DNA from: Microbacterium binotii
GTDB taxonomy: Bacteria; Actinomycetota; Actinomycetes; Actinomycetales; Microbacteriaceae
DNA length: 64,000 nt
NCBI RefSeq assembly: GCF_021398715.1
Contig: NZ_CP090347.1
Coordinates: 1,674,001-1,738,000, forward strand
Direction of reading: 5' to 3'
In this document: one piece after another, positions 1-6,879 of the stretch
How positions within the stretch are numbered: position 1 is the first letter of the stretch
How the letters are laid out: the number at the start of each line of letters is the position of its first letter
Translations under genes and position numbers: made by a program
The notes under the pieces: generated by a model
What the model saw: the letters and a program-made list of their open reading frames with translations, nothing else
The model's database searches: none
What the model was told of the DNA's origin: nothing

Positions 1-1
1 C

Positions 2-16
2 TTCGTCGCCGAGTGA
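2..16 (+). CDS. possible 3' end of an upstream plus-strand gene (partial)
   Basis: Reading from base 2 gives Phe-Val-Ala-Glu then TGA at 14-16, followed 7 bases later by a perfect 15-bp hairpin. That layout suits the last codons of a plus-strand gene running in from outside the window. Too little is present to identify a product, and the reading could be chance. Confidence 0.3.
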   Translation, partial: FVAE

Positions 17-23
17 GCATGCA

Positions 24-57
24 GAACGCCCCCGGATCCTTCGATCCGGGGGCGTTC
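24..57. terminator. bidirectional hairpin terminator
   Basis: A perfect 15-bp GC-rich inverted repeat (arms 24-38 and 43-57) closes a four-base CTTC loop. It lies between a possible plus-strand gene end and the minus-strand gene ending at 66, so it can terminate both. There is no strong U-tract, as is common in high-GC actinobacteria. Confidence 0.8.
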
Positions 58-65
58 TCGCGTTG

Positions 66-623
66 TCAGGCGCGGCCGAAGGAGAAGGCGCGCACGATCT
101 GGATGATGCCCAGAATCACGAGCGAGGCGCCGACGAACAGCCACAGCAGCGCCACATAGAGCGGCGAGAACACGAGGATGACGCCCGCGATCAGGCTCAT
201 CACCGCGAAGAAGATGGTCCAGCCCCGCGACGCGCTGTTTCCCAGCGTCGTCAAGGCGACGATGCCCTCCACGATCCAGGTGATGCCGATGAACACCCCG
301 ACGAAGATCGCCAGGAACACCGTGGTGTCGCCGAGGTTCGCGAGCGCGATGATTCCCGCTGCGACGAACAGCAGACCGAGAACGATGTGACCCACGCGGG
401 ACCATCCGCCGAGGGTCTTCGAGAAGATGCCGAGACCGGCGTACACCAGGCCGGATGCGATGGCGTAGACGGCAATGATCGCGGTTCCCACCGCGGCCGT
501 CTTCAGCGGCCACACGAGGATGAGGATGCCGACGATCAGGGCGATCGCGCCGCCGATGCCGAAGGCGGTGCGGATGCCGTTGACGAAGGTCTTGTCGGCG
601 CTGGGAGTGACGGTCTCGGACAT
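66..623 (-). CDS. HdeD/DUF308-family membrane protein
   Basis: A 185-residue integral membrane protein with about six hydrophobic segments arranged as repeated pairs and short loops, the layout of the HdeD/DUF308 family. In enteric bacteria HdeD contributes to acid resistance; the actinobacterial members have no established role. The short polar N-terminus precedes the first segment near residue 20, and a basic tail ends the protein. ATG at 623 follows a purine-rich GAAAGAGTAGGA stretch that can act as ribosome binding site; a TACACT at 650-655 is a possible -10. The family call rests on hydrophobicity pattern and general sequence look. Confidence 0.75.
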   Translation of the reverse strand: MSETVTPSADKTFVNGIRTAFGIGGAIALIVGILILVWPLKTAAVGTAIIAVYAIASGLVYAGLGIFSKTLGGWSRVGHIVLGLLFVAAGIIALANLGDTTVFLAIFVGVFIGITWIVEGIVALTTLGNSASRGWTIFFAVMSLIAGVILVFSPLYVALLWLFVGASLVILGIIQIVRAFSFGRA

Positions 624-711
624 GTCCTACTCTTTCTGAGAAGAAGCTGAGTGTATGTGTCCACCGTAGCGCGGCGCGGCGGCGCAGGGGAGTGGTGTGC
701 GACTCAGTCCG

Positions 712-1626
712 TCACAGCAGGAGCACGATCCCCAACAGGACGGGCACGCTGCCGACGGTCGTCAGGAAGATCGTGTCGCGCGCGACGGTCTCGCCCACGG
801 CATAGCGCTGGGCGTAGTTGAACACGTTCTGCGCCGTCGGCAGAGCCGCGAGCACTGTGACGATGACGACCTCGTGCGCAGAGAGCCCGAAGAGCGTCGC
901 CAGGGTCCACGCGGCCGCCGGCATCGCGAACAGTTTGAGCGCGCTCGCGATCAGCACCTCACCGCGGCGGCCGGCATCCGACAGGACGCGTTGACCGTGG
1001 AGCGAGATGCCGTAGCTGATCAGCAGAATGGGGACGCACGCGTTCGCAATCAGCAGTGCAGGCTCCAGCACGATGGGCGGAAGCGCGATGCCCGAGACCG
1101 ACACGAGCGTACCGAGCGCCGAACCGATCACGATGGGATTGCGAGCCGTCCGGCGCAGCATGCGCCAGAAGGATCGCGTGCCGGTCGTGGCGGCATCCAG
1201 GATCGCGAGCGCGATGGGCGTCAACAGGAGCAGTTGCATCAGGATGACCGGCGCCGGATAGGCGGCACTGCCCAGCAGATACAACGACAGGGGTATCCCG
1301 ATGTTGTTGGAATTGACCTGACCGGCTGACAGCGCTGAGATCGTCGCATCCGCGACGCTTCGTCGCCACACGAAGCGCGAGAGGAGCCATTGCAGCCCGA
1401 TGATCACCACAGCGGCGATGGTCGACACCGGAAGCAGTGCGGAGAACAACGTCGTGATGTCCGCCTGGCTGAGCACGGTGAACAAGAGGAACGGTGAGAG
1501 CACGTAGAACGTGAGCCGACTCAGCACATGCCGTGCGTGCGGGCCAAGCAGATCGACGCGCCCGATGACGTAGCCGACGATGATGGCGGTGCCGACGACG
1601 GCGAATCCGGTCAACGTCTCCAGCAC
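712..1626 (-). CDS. AEC-family transporter (auxin efflux carrier/malonate permease type)
   Basis: 304 residues with about ten membrane-spanning segments split into two groups by a more polar centre, the AEC layout. The conserved Asn-rich segment GQVNSNNIGIPLSLYLLG in the first half is a strong family mark. Bacterial AEC members export or take up small organic anions; the substrate here cannot be read from sequence. It stands alone, with its stop 88 bp from the start of the HdeD-like gene. The upstream 170 bp hold an AT-rich palindrome that may be an operator, implying dedicated regulation. Confidence 0.85.
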   Translation of the reverse strand: MLETLTGFAVVGTAIIVGYVIGRVDLLGPHARHVLSRLTFYVLSPFLLFTVLSQADITTLFSALLPVSTIAAVVIIGLQWLLSRFVWRRSVADATISALSAGQVNSNNIGIPLSLYLLGSAAYPAPVILMQLLLLTPIALAILDAATTGTRSFWRMLRRTARNPIVIGSALGTLVSVSGIALPPIVLEPALLIANACVPILLISYGISLHGQRVLSDAGRRGEVLIASALKLFAMPAAAWTLATLFGLSAHEVVIVTVLAALPTAQNVFNYAQRYAVGETVARDTIFLTTVGSVPVLLGIVLLL

Positions 1627-1710
1627 GCCTTCAGCCTATGGTGCGCCTGCACGCGATCCGGTGCGCTCCCGCGCGCCGACTGCGTTCCCGCGAACTCGGT
1701 GTACTTACCG

Positions 1711-1724
1711 ATAATGCACATTAT
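1711..1724. promoter_or_regulatory. AT-rich palindrome upstream of the AEC transporter
   Basis: ATAATG-CA-CATTAT is a perfect 6+6 inverted repeat, followed by a third related half-site, CATTAC, at 1728-1733. It lies about 85 bp before the transporter start in an AT-rich island unlike its surroundings. Dimeric regulators of the GntR or MarR type bind sites of this shape. No regulator gene is adjacent, so the binding protein is unknown. Confidence 0.45.
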
Positions 1725-1796
1725 GTCATTACACGAATCGGATGCTCCCACGCGATCCGCTCTCCGAAAGCCCGGCTGCGTGAGCTGAGCCGCTGT

Positions 1797-2309
1797 TCAG
1801 TGGGATCCGCTGAGGTCCACGCCCATCTGCACGCGGGGCCCGAAGCGGTCGAGCCCGAGCCGTTCCTCCGTCTCGACGAGCATGCGGTGGAAGTCGTCGT
1901 CCGGCTCCTCGATCGCGAATCCCGCGGATGCGTAGAACGGCGCGTTCCATGGCACGTCGGCGAACGTCCGCAGCGTCAGCCTGTCGTATCCGGCGTCGCG
2001 CGCCGCGACCTTCGCCGCTTCGACGAGCGCGCGTCCGATGCCGCGACCGCCAAACGCCGGGAGAACGGACACCTGCTCCAGATGCGCGCCGCCGTCGAAC
2101 TCGAGAACGTGCACGAAGCCGACGACAGAGCCGTCCTCCTCCACGGCCACCAGGATCATGCCTCCGTCGGCGAGCCGCTCGGCATCCGTCGGGGCCGGGT
2201 GCCACTGATCTGGTTCGAGAAGCTCCACGAGGAGCGCGTCGGCCTCGTTCTCGACCCGCTCGAGGTGCGGAAGGTCGGCCGCGACGGCGGGGCGGATCTG
2301 CACGGGCAT
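1797..2309 (-). CDS. GNAT-family N-acetyltransferase
   Basis: 170 residues with the Gcn5-related acetyltransferase fold: an N-terminal receptor region, a central strand VSVLPAFGGRGIGRALVEAA that contains the acetyl-CoA pyrophosphate-binding Q/R-x-x-G-x-G/A-type loop (here GGRGIGRAL), and a C-terminal FYASAGF motif typical of the family end. Substrate is not predictable; relatives acetylate small amines, antibiotics or protein N-termini. ATG at 2309 is seven bases after a TACGAT -10 element, so the mRNA is probably leaderless. The gene diverges from the small gene at 2354. Confidence 0.85.
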   Translation of the reverse strand: MPVQIRPAVAADLPHLERVENEADALLVELLEPDQWHPAPTDAERLADGGMILVAVEEDGSVVGFVHVLEFDGGAHLEQVSVLPAFGGRGIGRALVEAAKVAARDAGYDRLTLRTFADVPWNAPFYASAGFAIEEPDDDFHRMLVETEERLGLDRFGPRVQMGVDLSGSH

Positions 2310-2315
2310 CCCCTC

Positions 2316-2321
2316 ATCGTA
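2316..2321 (-). promoter_or_regulatory. -10 element for a leaderless GNAT transcript
   Basis: TACGAT on the minus strand lies so that the predicted transcription start, seven bases downstream, is the A of the ATG at 2309. No ribosome binding site fits in between. No clear -35 is visible. Confidence 0.5.
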
Positions 2322-2340
2322 CGACGGTGACGCAGCCGAC

Positions 2341-2346
2341 TACGCT
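2341..2346 (+). promoter_or_regulatory. -10 element for a leaderless small-gene transcript
   Basis: TACGCT is followed after seven bases by the ATG at 2354, the spacing of actinobacterial leaderless promoters. It faces away from the GNAT promoter 20 bp to the left, forming a compact divergent promoter region. Confidence 0.5.
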
Positions 2347-2353
2347 CGAGCAC

Positions 2354-2668
2354 ATGCCCTCCGACCCCACGCCCGACACCCGACGGGTCGAGTTCGACCT
2401 GCGCAAGCCGCGCTTCGCCTTCTACGCCGTGCGACCGACCGTCGTGATCGGCGGCCGCGGGCAGCCGGCGCAGTGGGGCCGCGGCACCTGGCAGGTGTCT
2501 TCGACGCAGTCCGAGCGCATCGGCGTGTTCCTGTTCAACCGGGTCTGGCGCTTCGGCTCGGCCGTCATCGATCTCGAACCCGCCTCGCGGGCGTTGCTTG
2601 TCTACCGCGCGCCAGTCCTGCCGTTCGGTCGGGGACGGCTCTCCACGACGGCCACTCCCCCGCGCTGA
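2354..2668 (+). CDS. small conserved-looking protein of unknown function
   Basis: 104 residues, not recognised. It begins MPSDPTPDTRRVEFDLRKPR, has a compact central region rich in Gly, Trp and Arg (the GGRGQPAQWGRGTW stretch) and a beta-rich middle, and ends in a Pro/Thr-rich tail. No signal peptide or membrane segment is seen. The central sequence suggests a small folded domain. The start was taken at 2354 because a TACGCT -10 element sits exactly leaderless distance upstream and the same frame reads on to TGA at 2666-2668. The gene diverges from the acetyltransferase. Confidence 0.6.
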   Translation: MPSDPTPDTRRVEFDLRKPRFAFYAVRPTVVIGGRGQPAQWGRGTWQVSSTQSERIGVFLFNRVWRFGSAVIDLEPASRALLVYRAPVLPFGRGRLSTTATPPR

Positions 2669-2724
2669 CGACGTCCCGCGCCGAGGGGGTATCAGAAGCA
2701 CGAACGGATGTCGGATGCCGCGCA

Positions 2725-2730
2725 TACGGT
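2725..2730 (+). promoter_or_regulatory. -10 element for a leaderless reductase transcript
   Basis: TACGGT ends seven bases before ATG 2737, so transcription probably begins at the start codon. No Shine-Dalgarno sequence is seen between them. Confidence 0.45.
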
Positions 2731-2736
2731 GGCGCC

Positions 2737-3294
2737 ATGGTCCGCTACGTCTACTGCACCGCATCCACTCTCGACGGCTTCCTCGCCGATGACGCGGACA
2801 GCCTCGACTGGCTGCTCACCGTGCCCGGCGCCGACGGAGCCACCGCCTTCGCCGCATTCCTCGATGGCGTGGGCGCGCTCGTGATGGGATCGACGACCTT
2901 CGACTGGGTGCACCGCCATGAGCGCCTCGACGAGAACCCCGAGCGCTGGCGCGACGCCTATGCAGAGCGCCCCGCGTTCGTCTTCAGCTCGCGCGAGGTC
3001 GCACCGGTTGCCGGTGCCGATATACGCCACGTCCGCGGAACCGTCTCGTCGCATCTCGTCGAGATCGACGCGGCGGCCTCGGGGCGGGACGTCTGGATCG
3101 TCGGCGGTGGCGACCTCGCAGGTCAGTTCGCTGACATCGGCCGTCTGGACCGCATCATCGTGACGTACGCTCCGGCGACCCTCGGATCGGGACGCCCCCT
3201 GCTGCCGCGACGGCTGGACTCCGCGCGATTGCGCGTCGAGGAAACCGCCATGGACGGACCTTTCGCGCAGATCACGCTGTCGGTGTCACCGTGA
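2737..3294 (+). CDS. dihydrofolate reductase-family protein (RibD C-terminal type)
   Basis: 185 residues with the RibD C-terminal/DHFR-like fold. The N-terminus VRYVYCTASTLDGFLAD matches the typical substrate-side strand and loop, GALVMGSTTFDWV is the family segment around the first helix, and VWIVGGGDLAGQF is the NADPH-binding glycine motif. Stand-alone members of this family are NAD(P)H-dependent reductases of mostly unknown substrate; it is not a complete riboflavin RibD because the deaminase half is missing. The start at 2737 gives the canonical N-terminus. Its 3' end overlaps the convergent SGNH hydrolase by 23 bp. Confidence 0.85.
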   Translation: MVRYVYCTASTLDGFLADDADSLDWLLTVPGADGATAFAAFLDGVGALVMGSTTFDWVHRHERLDENPERWRDAYAERPAFVFSSREVAPVAGADIRHVRGTVSSHLVEIDAAASGRDVWIVGGGDLAGQFADIGRLDRIIVTYAPATLGSGRPLLPRRLDSARLRVEETAMDGPFAQITLSVSP

Positions 3295-4033
3295 CCCAGT
3301 CCCCGAACTTCGGCACGCGGCCGTCACCTGACGAGCGGCCCGTGAGGCGGCGCTGAACCCAGGGCCCCACATGTGTGCGGTAGTACGCCACGCCGGAGCT
3401 CGCGCGTGCGGCGGACTCGGCGGGAAGCGACCACCACGTGGGATCCGGCGTCTCTCCGAGAGCGTCCAGCACGCGTGCAGCGACGCGGTGGTGGCCGCGT
3501 GCGCTCATGTGCAGGCGATCGTCCGACCAGTAGCCCCGTGACGACAGCTCGGTGTCTGGCCAGTTCAGCGCCTGGACAACGTCCGGCCGGTTCTCGATGC
3601 GCGAGACGACCGCGGCCGACAGCTCGTCACCGCGGCGCTGGATGAGGCGACCCATCGGCAGATGCGGCGCGGGATTCGCGCCGCTCAGCACGATGAGGGT
3701 CACTCCCTCCTCATCGCACCGGCGCAGCACCTGATCGAAGGCATCCGCCAGGTGCGAGATCGCGGTACGCGGTCGCAGCATGTCGTTACCGCCGCCGTTG
3801 AAGGAGAGATGCGTCGGCCCCAGCGCGAGCGCGGCCTCCAGCTGCTCCGCGACGATCGGCCAGATCAGCTTTCCGCGGATCGCGAGGTTCGCATAGGAGA
3901 TGTCGTGACCGAGCGAGTTCGCCCAGCCCTGGGCGGTGAGGTCCGCCCAGCCGCGCACACGACCGTCCGGAAGTTCGTCCCCCACTCCCTCGGTGAAGGA
4001 ATCGCCGATCGCGACGTACCGGATCTCGGGCAC
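3272..4033 (-). CDS. SGNH/GDSL-family hydrolase
   Basis: 253 residues. Block I is AIGDSFTEG with Ser12 as nucleophile, block III is the GGGND segment with Asn83, and block V is DDRLHMS with the Asp172/His175 pair, giving the full catalytic set of SGNH esterases. No signal peptide is visible, so the enzyme is probably cytoplasmic. Members deacylate lipids, sugars or esters; the substrate is unknown. The GTG start at 4033 follows a GGGGGAAG ribosome binding site, and a TAGGCT -10 at 4075-4080 overlaps the stop codon of the upstream gene, suggesting separate transcription. Confidence 0.9.
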   Translation of the reverse strand: MPEIRYVAIGDSFTEGVGDELPDGRVRGWADLTAQGWANSLGHDISYANLAIRGKLIWPIVAEQLEAALALGPTHLSFNGGGNDMLRPRTAISHLADAFDQVLRRCDEEGVTLIVLSGANPAPHLPMGRLIQRRGDELSAAVVSRIENRPDVVQALNWPDTELSSRGYWSDDRLHMSARGHHRVAARVLDALGETPDPTWWSLPAESAARASSGVAYYRTHVGPWVQRRLTGRSSGDGRVPKFGDWVTVTPTA

Positions 4034-4077
4034 GCTTCCCCCTGTTCCGTCGGCTCCCTGCGCCGCACCTGTCGAGC

Positions 4078-5115
4078 CTACTCGCCGGTCTCGGCCAGCA
4101 ACTCACGTACCCGCGGGGCCACCTTGGTGCCGTAGAGCTCGATCGAGTGCAGCATCTTCTCGTGTGCGAGGGTGCCGTTCGAGAACTTCAGGTCGAACCG
4201 GTCGATTCCGAGGGTCCGCACGGTCGCGGCGAGCTTGCGAGCCACTGTCTCGGGCGAGCCGGCGTAGACGGCGCCGTCGGGTCCGACATCGTTCTGGAAC
4301 TGCGCGCGGCTGTACGGGGGCCAACCGCGTTCGCGGCCGATGGCGTTGCGGTTGGCTTCCATCGCGGGGTACATCTCGTCCCACGCCTGCTCGTCCGTGT
4401 CGGCGATGTGGCCCGGCGAGTGCACGCCGATGGGCAGACGTGGGGAACCCATCGCGTCACGCGTGCGGTGGAACAGGTCGACGTACGGACGGAATCGTGC
4501 TGCCGCTCCCCCGATGATCGCGAGCATCAGCGCGTACCCCCGGTGCGCGGCGCGTACGACGGACTCCGGCGAGCCGCCCACGCCCACCCACGCACGGAAG
4601 CCGTTCTCCGTCTTGGGGAACACGTCGGCGTTGTTCAGAGCGGCGCGGGTCCTTCCCTGCCACGTGACGGGCGTCTCTTCGCGCAGCCTGCTGAACAGAT
4701 CGAGACGCTCGTCGAAGAGCACCTCGTAGTCGGCGAGGTCGAATCCGAAGAGCGGGAACGACTCGATGAACGACCCACGCCCGAGGATGACCTCGGCGCG
4801 TCCGTTCGAGACCGCATCCAGTGTCGCGAAGCGCTCGTACACGCGCACCGGGTCGTCTGAGGAGAGAACCGTCACTGCGGTGCCGAGATGGATGTCGCGC
4901 GTCCGGGCCGCCGCGGCAGCCAGAACGATCTCCGGGCTCGAGACGGCGAACTCCTTGCGATGGTGCTCCCCCACGCCGAAGAACGCCAGCCCGACCTCGT
5001 CGGCCCGCACCGCCTGCTCGACCACATTGCGGATCGTCTGAGCGTCCGTCAGGGGCACACCCTGCTCGTCCGCGGTGACGTCACCGAACGTGTCCAGTCC
5101 GAACTCCACGGTCAT
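4078..5115 (-). CDS. LLM-class flavin-dependent oxidoreductase
   Basis: 345 residues of the luciferase-like monooxygenase fold, a flavin- or F420-using TIM barrel. Visible features are the N-terminal EFGLDTFGDV strand, FFGVGEHHRKEF with the conserved His pair, LGTAVTVLSSDDPVRVYERFATLD and the AEVILGRGSF motif. These enzymes oxidise organic substrates with FMNH2 or F420; nothing here fixes the substrate. ATG 5115 was chosen over an in-frame GTG at 5124 because AAAGGTGG sits five bases before the ATG and overlaps the GTG. Confidence 0.9.
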   Translation of the reverse strand: MTVEFGLDTFGDVTADEQGVPLTDAQTIRNVVEQAVRADEVGLAFFGVGEHHRKEFAVSSPEIVLAAAAARTRDIHLGTAVTVLSSDDPVRVYERFATLDAVSNGRAEVILGRGSFIESFPLFGFDLADYEVLFDERLDLFSRLREETPVTWQGRTRAALNNADVFPKTENGFRAWVGVGGSPESVVRAAHRGYALMLAIIGGAAARFRPYVDLFHRTRDAMGSPRLPIGVHSPGHIADTDEQAWDEMYPAMEANRNAIGRERGWPPYSRAQFQNDVGPDGAVYAGSPETVARKLAATVRTLGIDRFDLKFSNGTLAHEKMLHSIELYGTKVAPRVRELLAETGE

Positions 5116-5170
5116 CGCGACCACCTTTCATTCAGACGGATACAACTCGCGGGTGGGTCTCACCATTCCC

Positions 5171-6847
5171 TCAGTGCGCACGCAGCGCATCGCGCAGCGT
5201 GTCGAGACCGACCCCGCCGATGTCGAGCGCCCGCTTGTGGAACTGCTTGATGGAGAACGCCTCACCCTGCGTCTCACGCGCATCGTCGCGGATCTGCTCC
5301 CAGATCCGCTGACCGACCTTGTACGAGGGCGCCTGGCCCGGCCAGCCGAGGTAGCGGTTGACCTCGAACTGGATGAACGCGTCCGGCATGTTCACGTTCT
5401 GCCGCATGAAGGCGAGCGCGAAGTCGTGATCCCAGACGCCGTCGCCGTCCGGGCGCTGCTTGCCGAGGTGCACACCGATGTCGAGAACCACCCGGGCTGC
5501 CCGCATCCGCTGACCGTCGAGCATGCCCAGTCGGTCGGCGGGATCGTCGAGGTACCCCAGCTGCTCCATGAGCCGCTCCGCATACAGCGCCCAGCCTTCG
5601 GCGTGGCCGGACGTTCCGGCCAGCAGACGCCGCCACGAGTTGAGCTGCGCACGGTTGTAGACGGCCTGCGCGATCTGCAGATGATGGCCCGGTACGCCCT
5701 CGTGGTAGACCGTGGTGAGCTCGCGCCACGTGTCGAACTCGGTGACGCCTTCGGGCACCGACCACCACATGCGGCCCGGTCGGGAGAAGTCGTCGGTCGG
5801 GCCGGTGTAGTAGATCCCGCCCTCCTGCGTCGGCGCGATCATGCACTCGAGCCGGCGGATCGGCTCCGCGATGTCGAAGTGGGTGCGGCCGAGCTCGGCC
5901 ACGGCGCGGTCGCTCGTCGCCTGCATCCACTCCTGCAGCGCCTGGGTGCCGTGCAGCTTGCGCGACGGGTCCGCCTCGAGATGGGCGACGGCCTCGGCGA
6001 CGCCGGCGCCGGGCAGGATCTCGTTCGCGATGGCCTCCTGCTCGGCGACCATCCGGGCCAGTTCCTCGATACCCCACTCATACGTCTCGTCGAGGTCGAT
6101 CTCGGCGCCCAGGAAACGACGCGAATGCAGCGCGTACAGCTCGCGCCCCACCGCATCCTGCTCGCCGGCGGCGGGGGCGAGCTCCGTGGACAGGAAACGT
6201 GCAAGATCGTCGTACGCGACGCGAGCGGCGCCGGACTGGTCGGCCAGCTCGCGAGCGAGGGATGCGGGCAGCTGCCCCTCGGCGGGGGCGGCATCGCCGG
6301 CGTACGTCGCGAAGAACCCGGTCTCCGCGGTGTACCGCTCGATCTGGGTGACGACCTCCAGAACCTGACGACGTGCGGGGACCGTGCCCGCCGCGATGCC
6401 CGCACGGAGAGTGGCGATGTAACCGTCGACGGCCTCGGGGAGAGCCTGAAGACGACGGGCGACGACCTCCCAGTCCTCCACCGTGTCGGTGGGCATGAGA
6501 TCGAAGACGGAGCGGATGTCCTGGGCGGGCGACGCGATGACGTTGAGGTCTCGCAAACCGGCCTGTGCATCGTGCAGCTCGAGGTCCAGCCGGAGCTCAC
6601 GCGACAGGTCGGCCTTCGTCACGCCGTCGATGTCGTCGACGGGAGCGGTCGCTTCGAGCTCGGTGAGCGTGCGGCGAGCGGCGTCGGCGTAGCGCTCGGC
6701 GCCTTCGGGCGAGTAGTCACCGAATCGGTCGTTGTACTCGAACCGGCCGATGTACGTGGCGGTCGTGGGCGACAACTCGGCCACCGTGTCGACCCACGCG
6801 TCGGCGATGGCGTCGATGGGAGTGGAGGGACGGGACGTTTCACTCAT
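5171..6847 (-). CDS. DUF885-family putative zinc metallohydrolase
   Basis: 558 residues. The key motif is HEGVPGHH at about 382-389, a variant zinc-peptidase motif shared by the DUF885 family, whose members resemble M3/M32-like peptidases but mostly lack tested substrates. The rest is helical with no signal peptide or membrane segment, so the protein is probably cytoplasmic. ATG 6847 gives the natural N-terminus; the frame stays open for 18 more residues upstream, but that stretch is Arg-rich and overlaps the end of polA. It may share a transcript with polA, which ends 32 bp upstream. Confidence 0.85.
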   Translation of the reverse strand: MSETSRPSTPIDAIADAWVDTVAELSPTTATYIGRFEYNDRFGDYSPEGAERYADAARRTLTELEATAPVDDIDGVTKADLSRELRLDLELHDAQAGLRDLNVIASPAQDIRSVFDLMPTDTVEDWEVVARRLQALPEAVDGYIATLRAGIAAGTVPARRQVLEVVTQIERYTAETGFFATYAGDAAPAEGQLPASLARELADQSGAARVAYDDLARFLSTELAPAAGEQDAVGRELYALHSRRFLGAEIDLDETYEWGIEELARMVAEQEAIANEILPGAGVAEAVAHLEADPSRKLHGTQALQEWMQATSDRAVAELGRTHFDIAEPIRRLECMIAPTQEGGIYYTGPTDDFSRPGRMWWSVPEGVTEFDTWRELTTVYHEGVPGHHLQIAQAVYNRAQLNSWRRLLAGTSGHAEGWALYAERLMEQLGYLDDPADRLGMLDGQRMRAARVVLDIGVHLGKQRPDGDGVWDHDFALAFMRQNVNMPDAFIQFEVNRYLGWPGQAPSYKVGQRIWEQIRDDARETQGEAFSIKQFHKRALDIGGVGLDTLRDALRAH

Positions 6848-6879
6848 GGATTCGAGCCTACGCCGACGGCCGTCACGCT

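Noticed and set aside
5113..5124. Upstream GTG as start of the LLM oxidoreductase
   Set aside because: It overlaps the AAAGGTGG ribosome site that serves the ATG at 5115.
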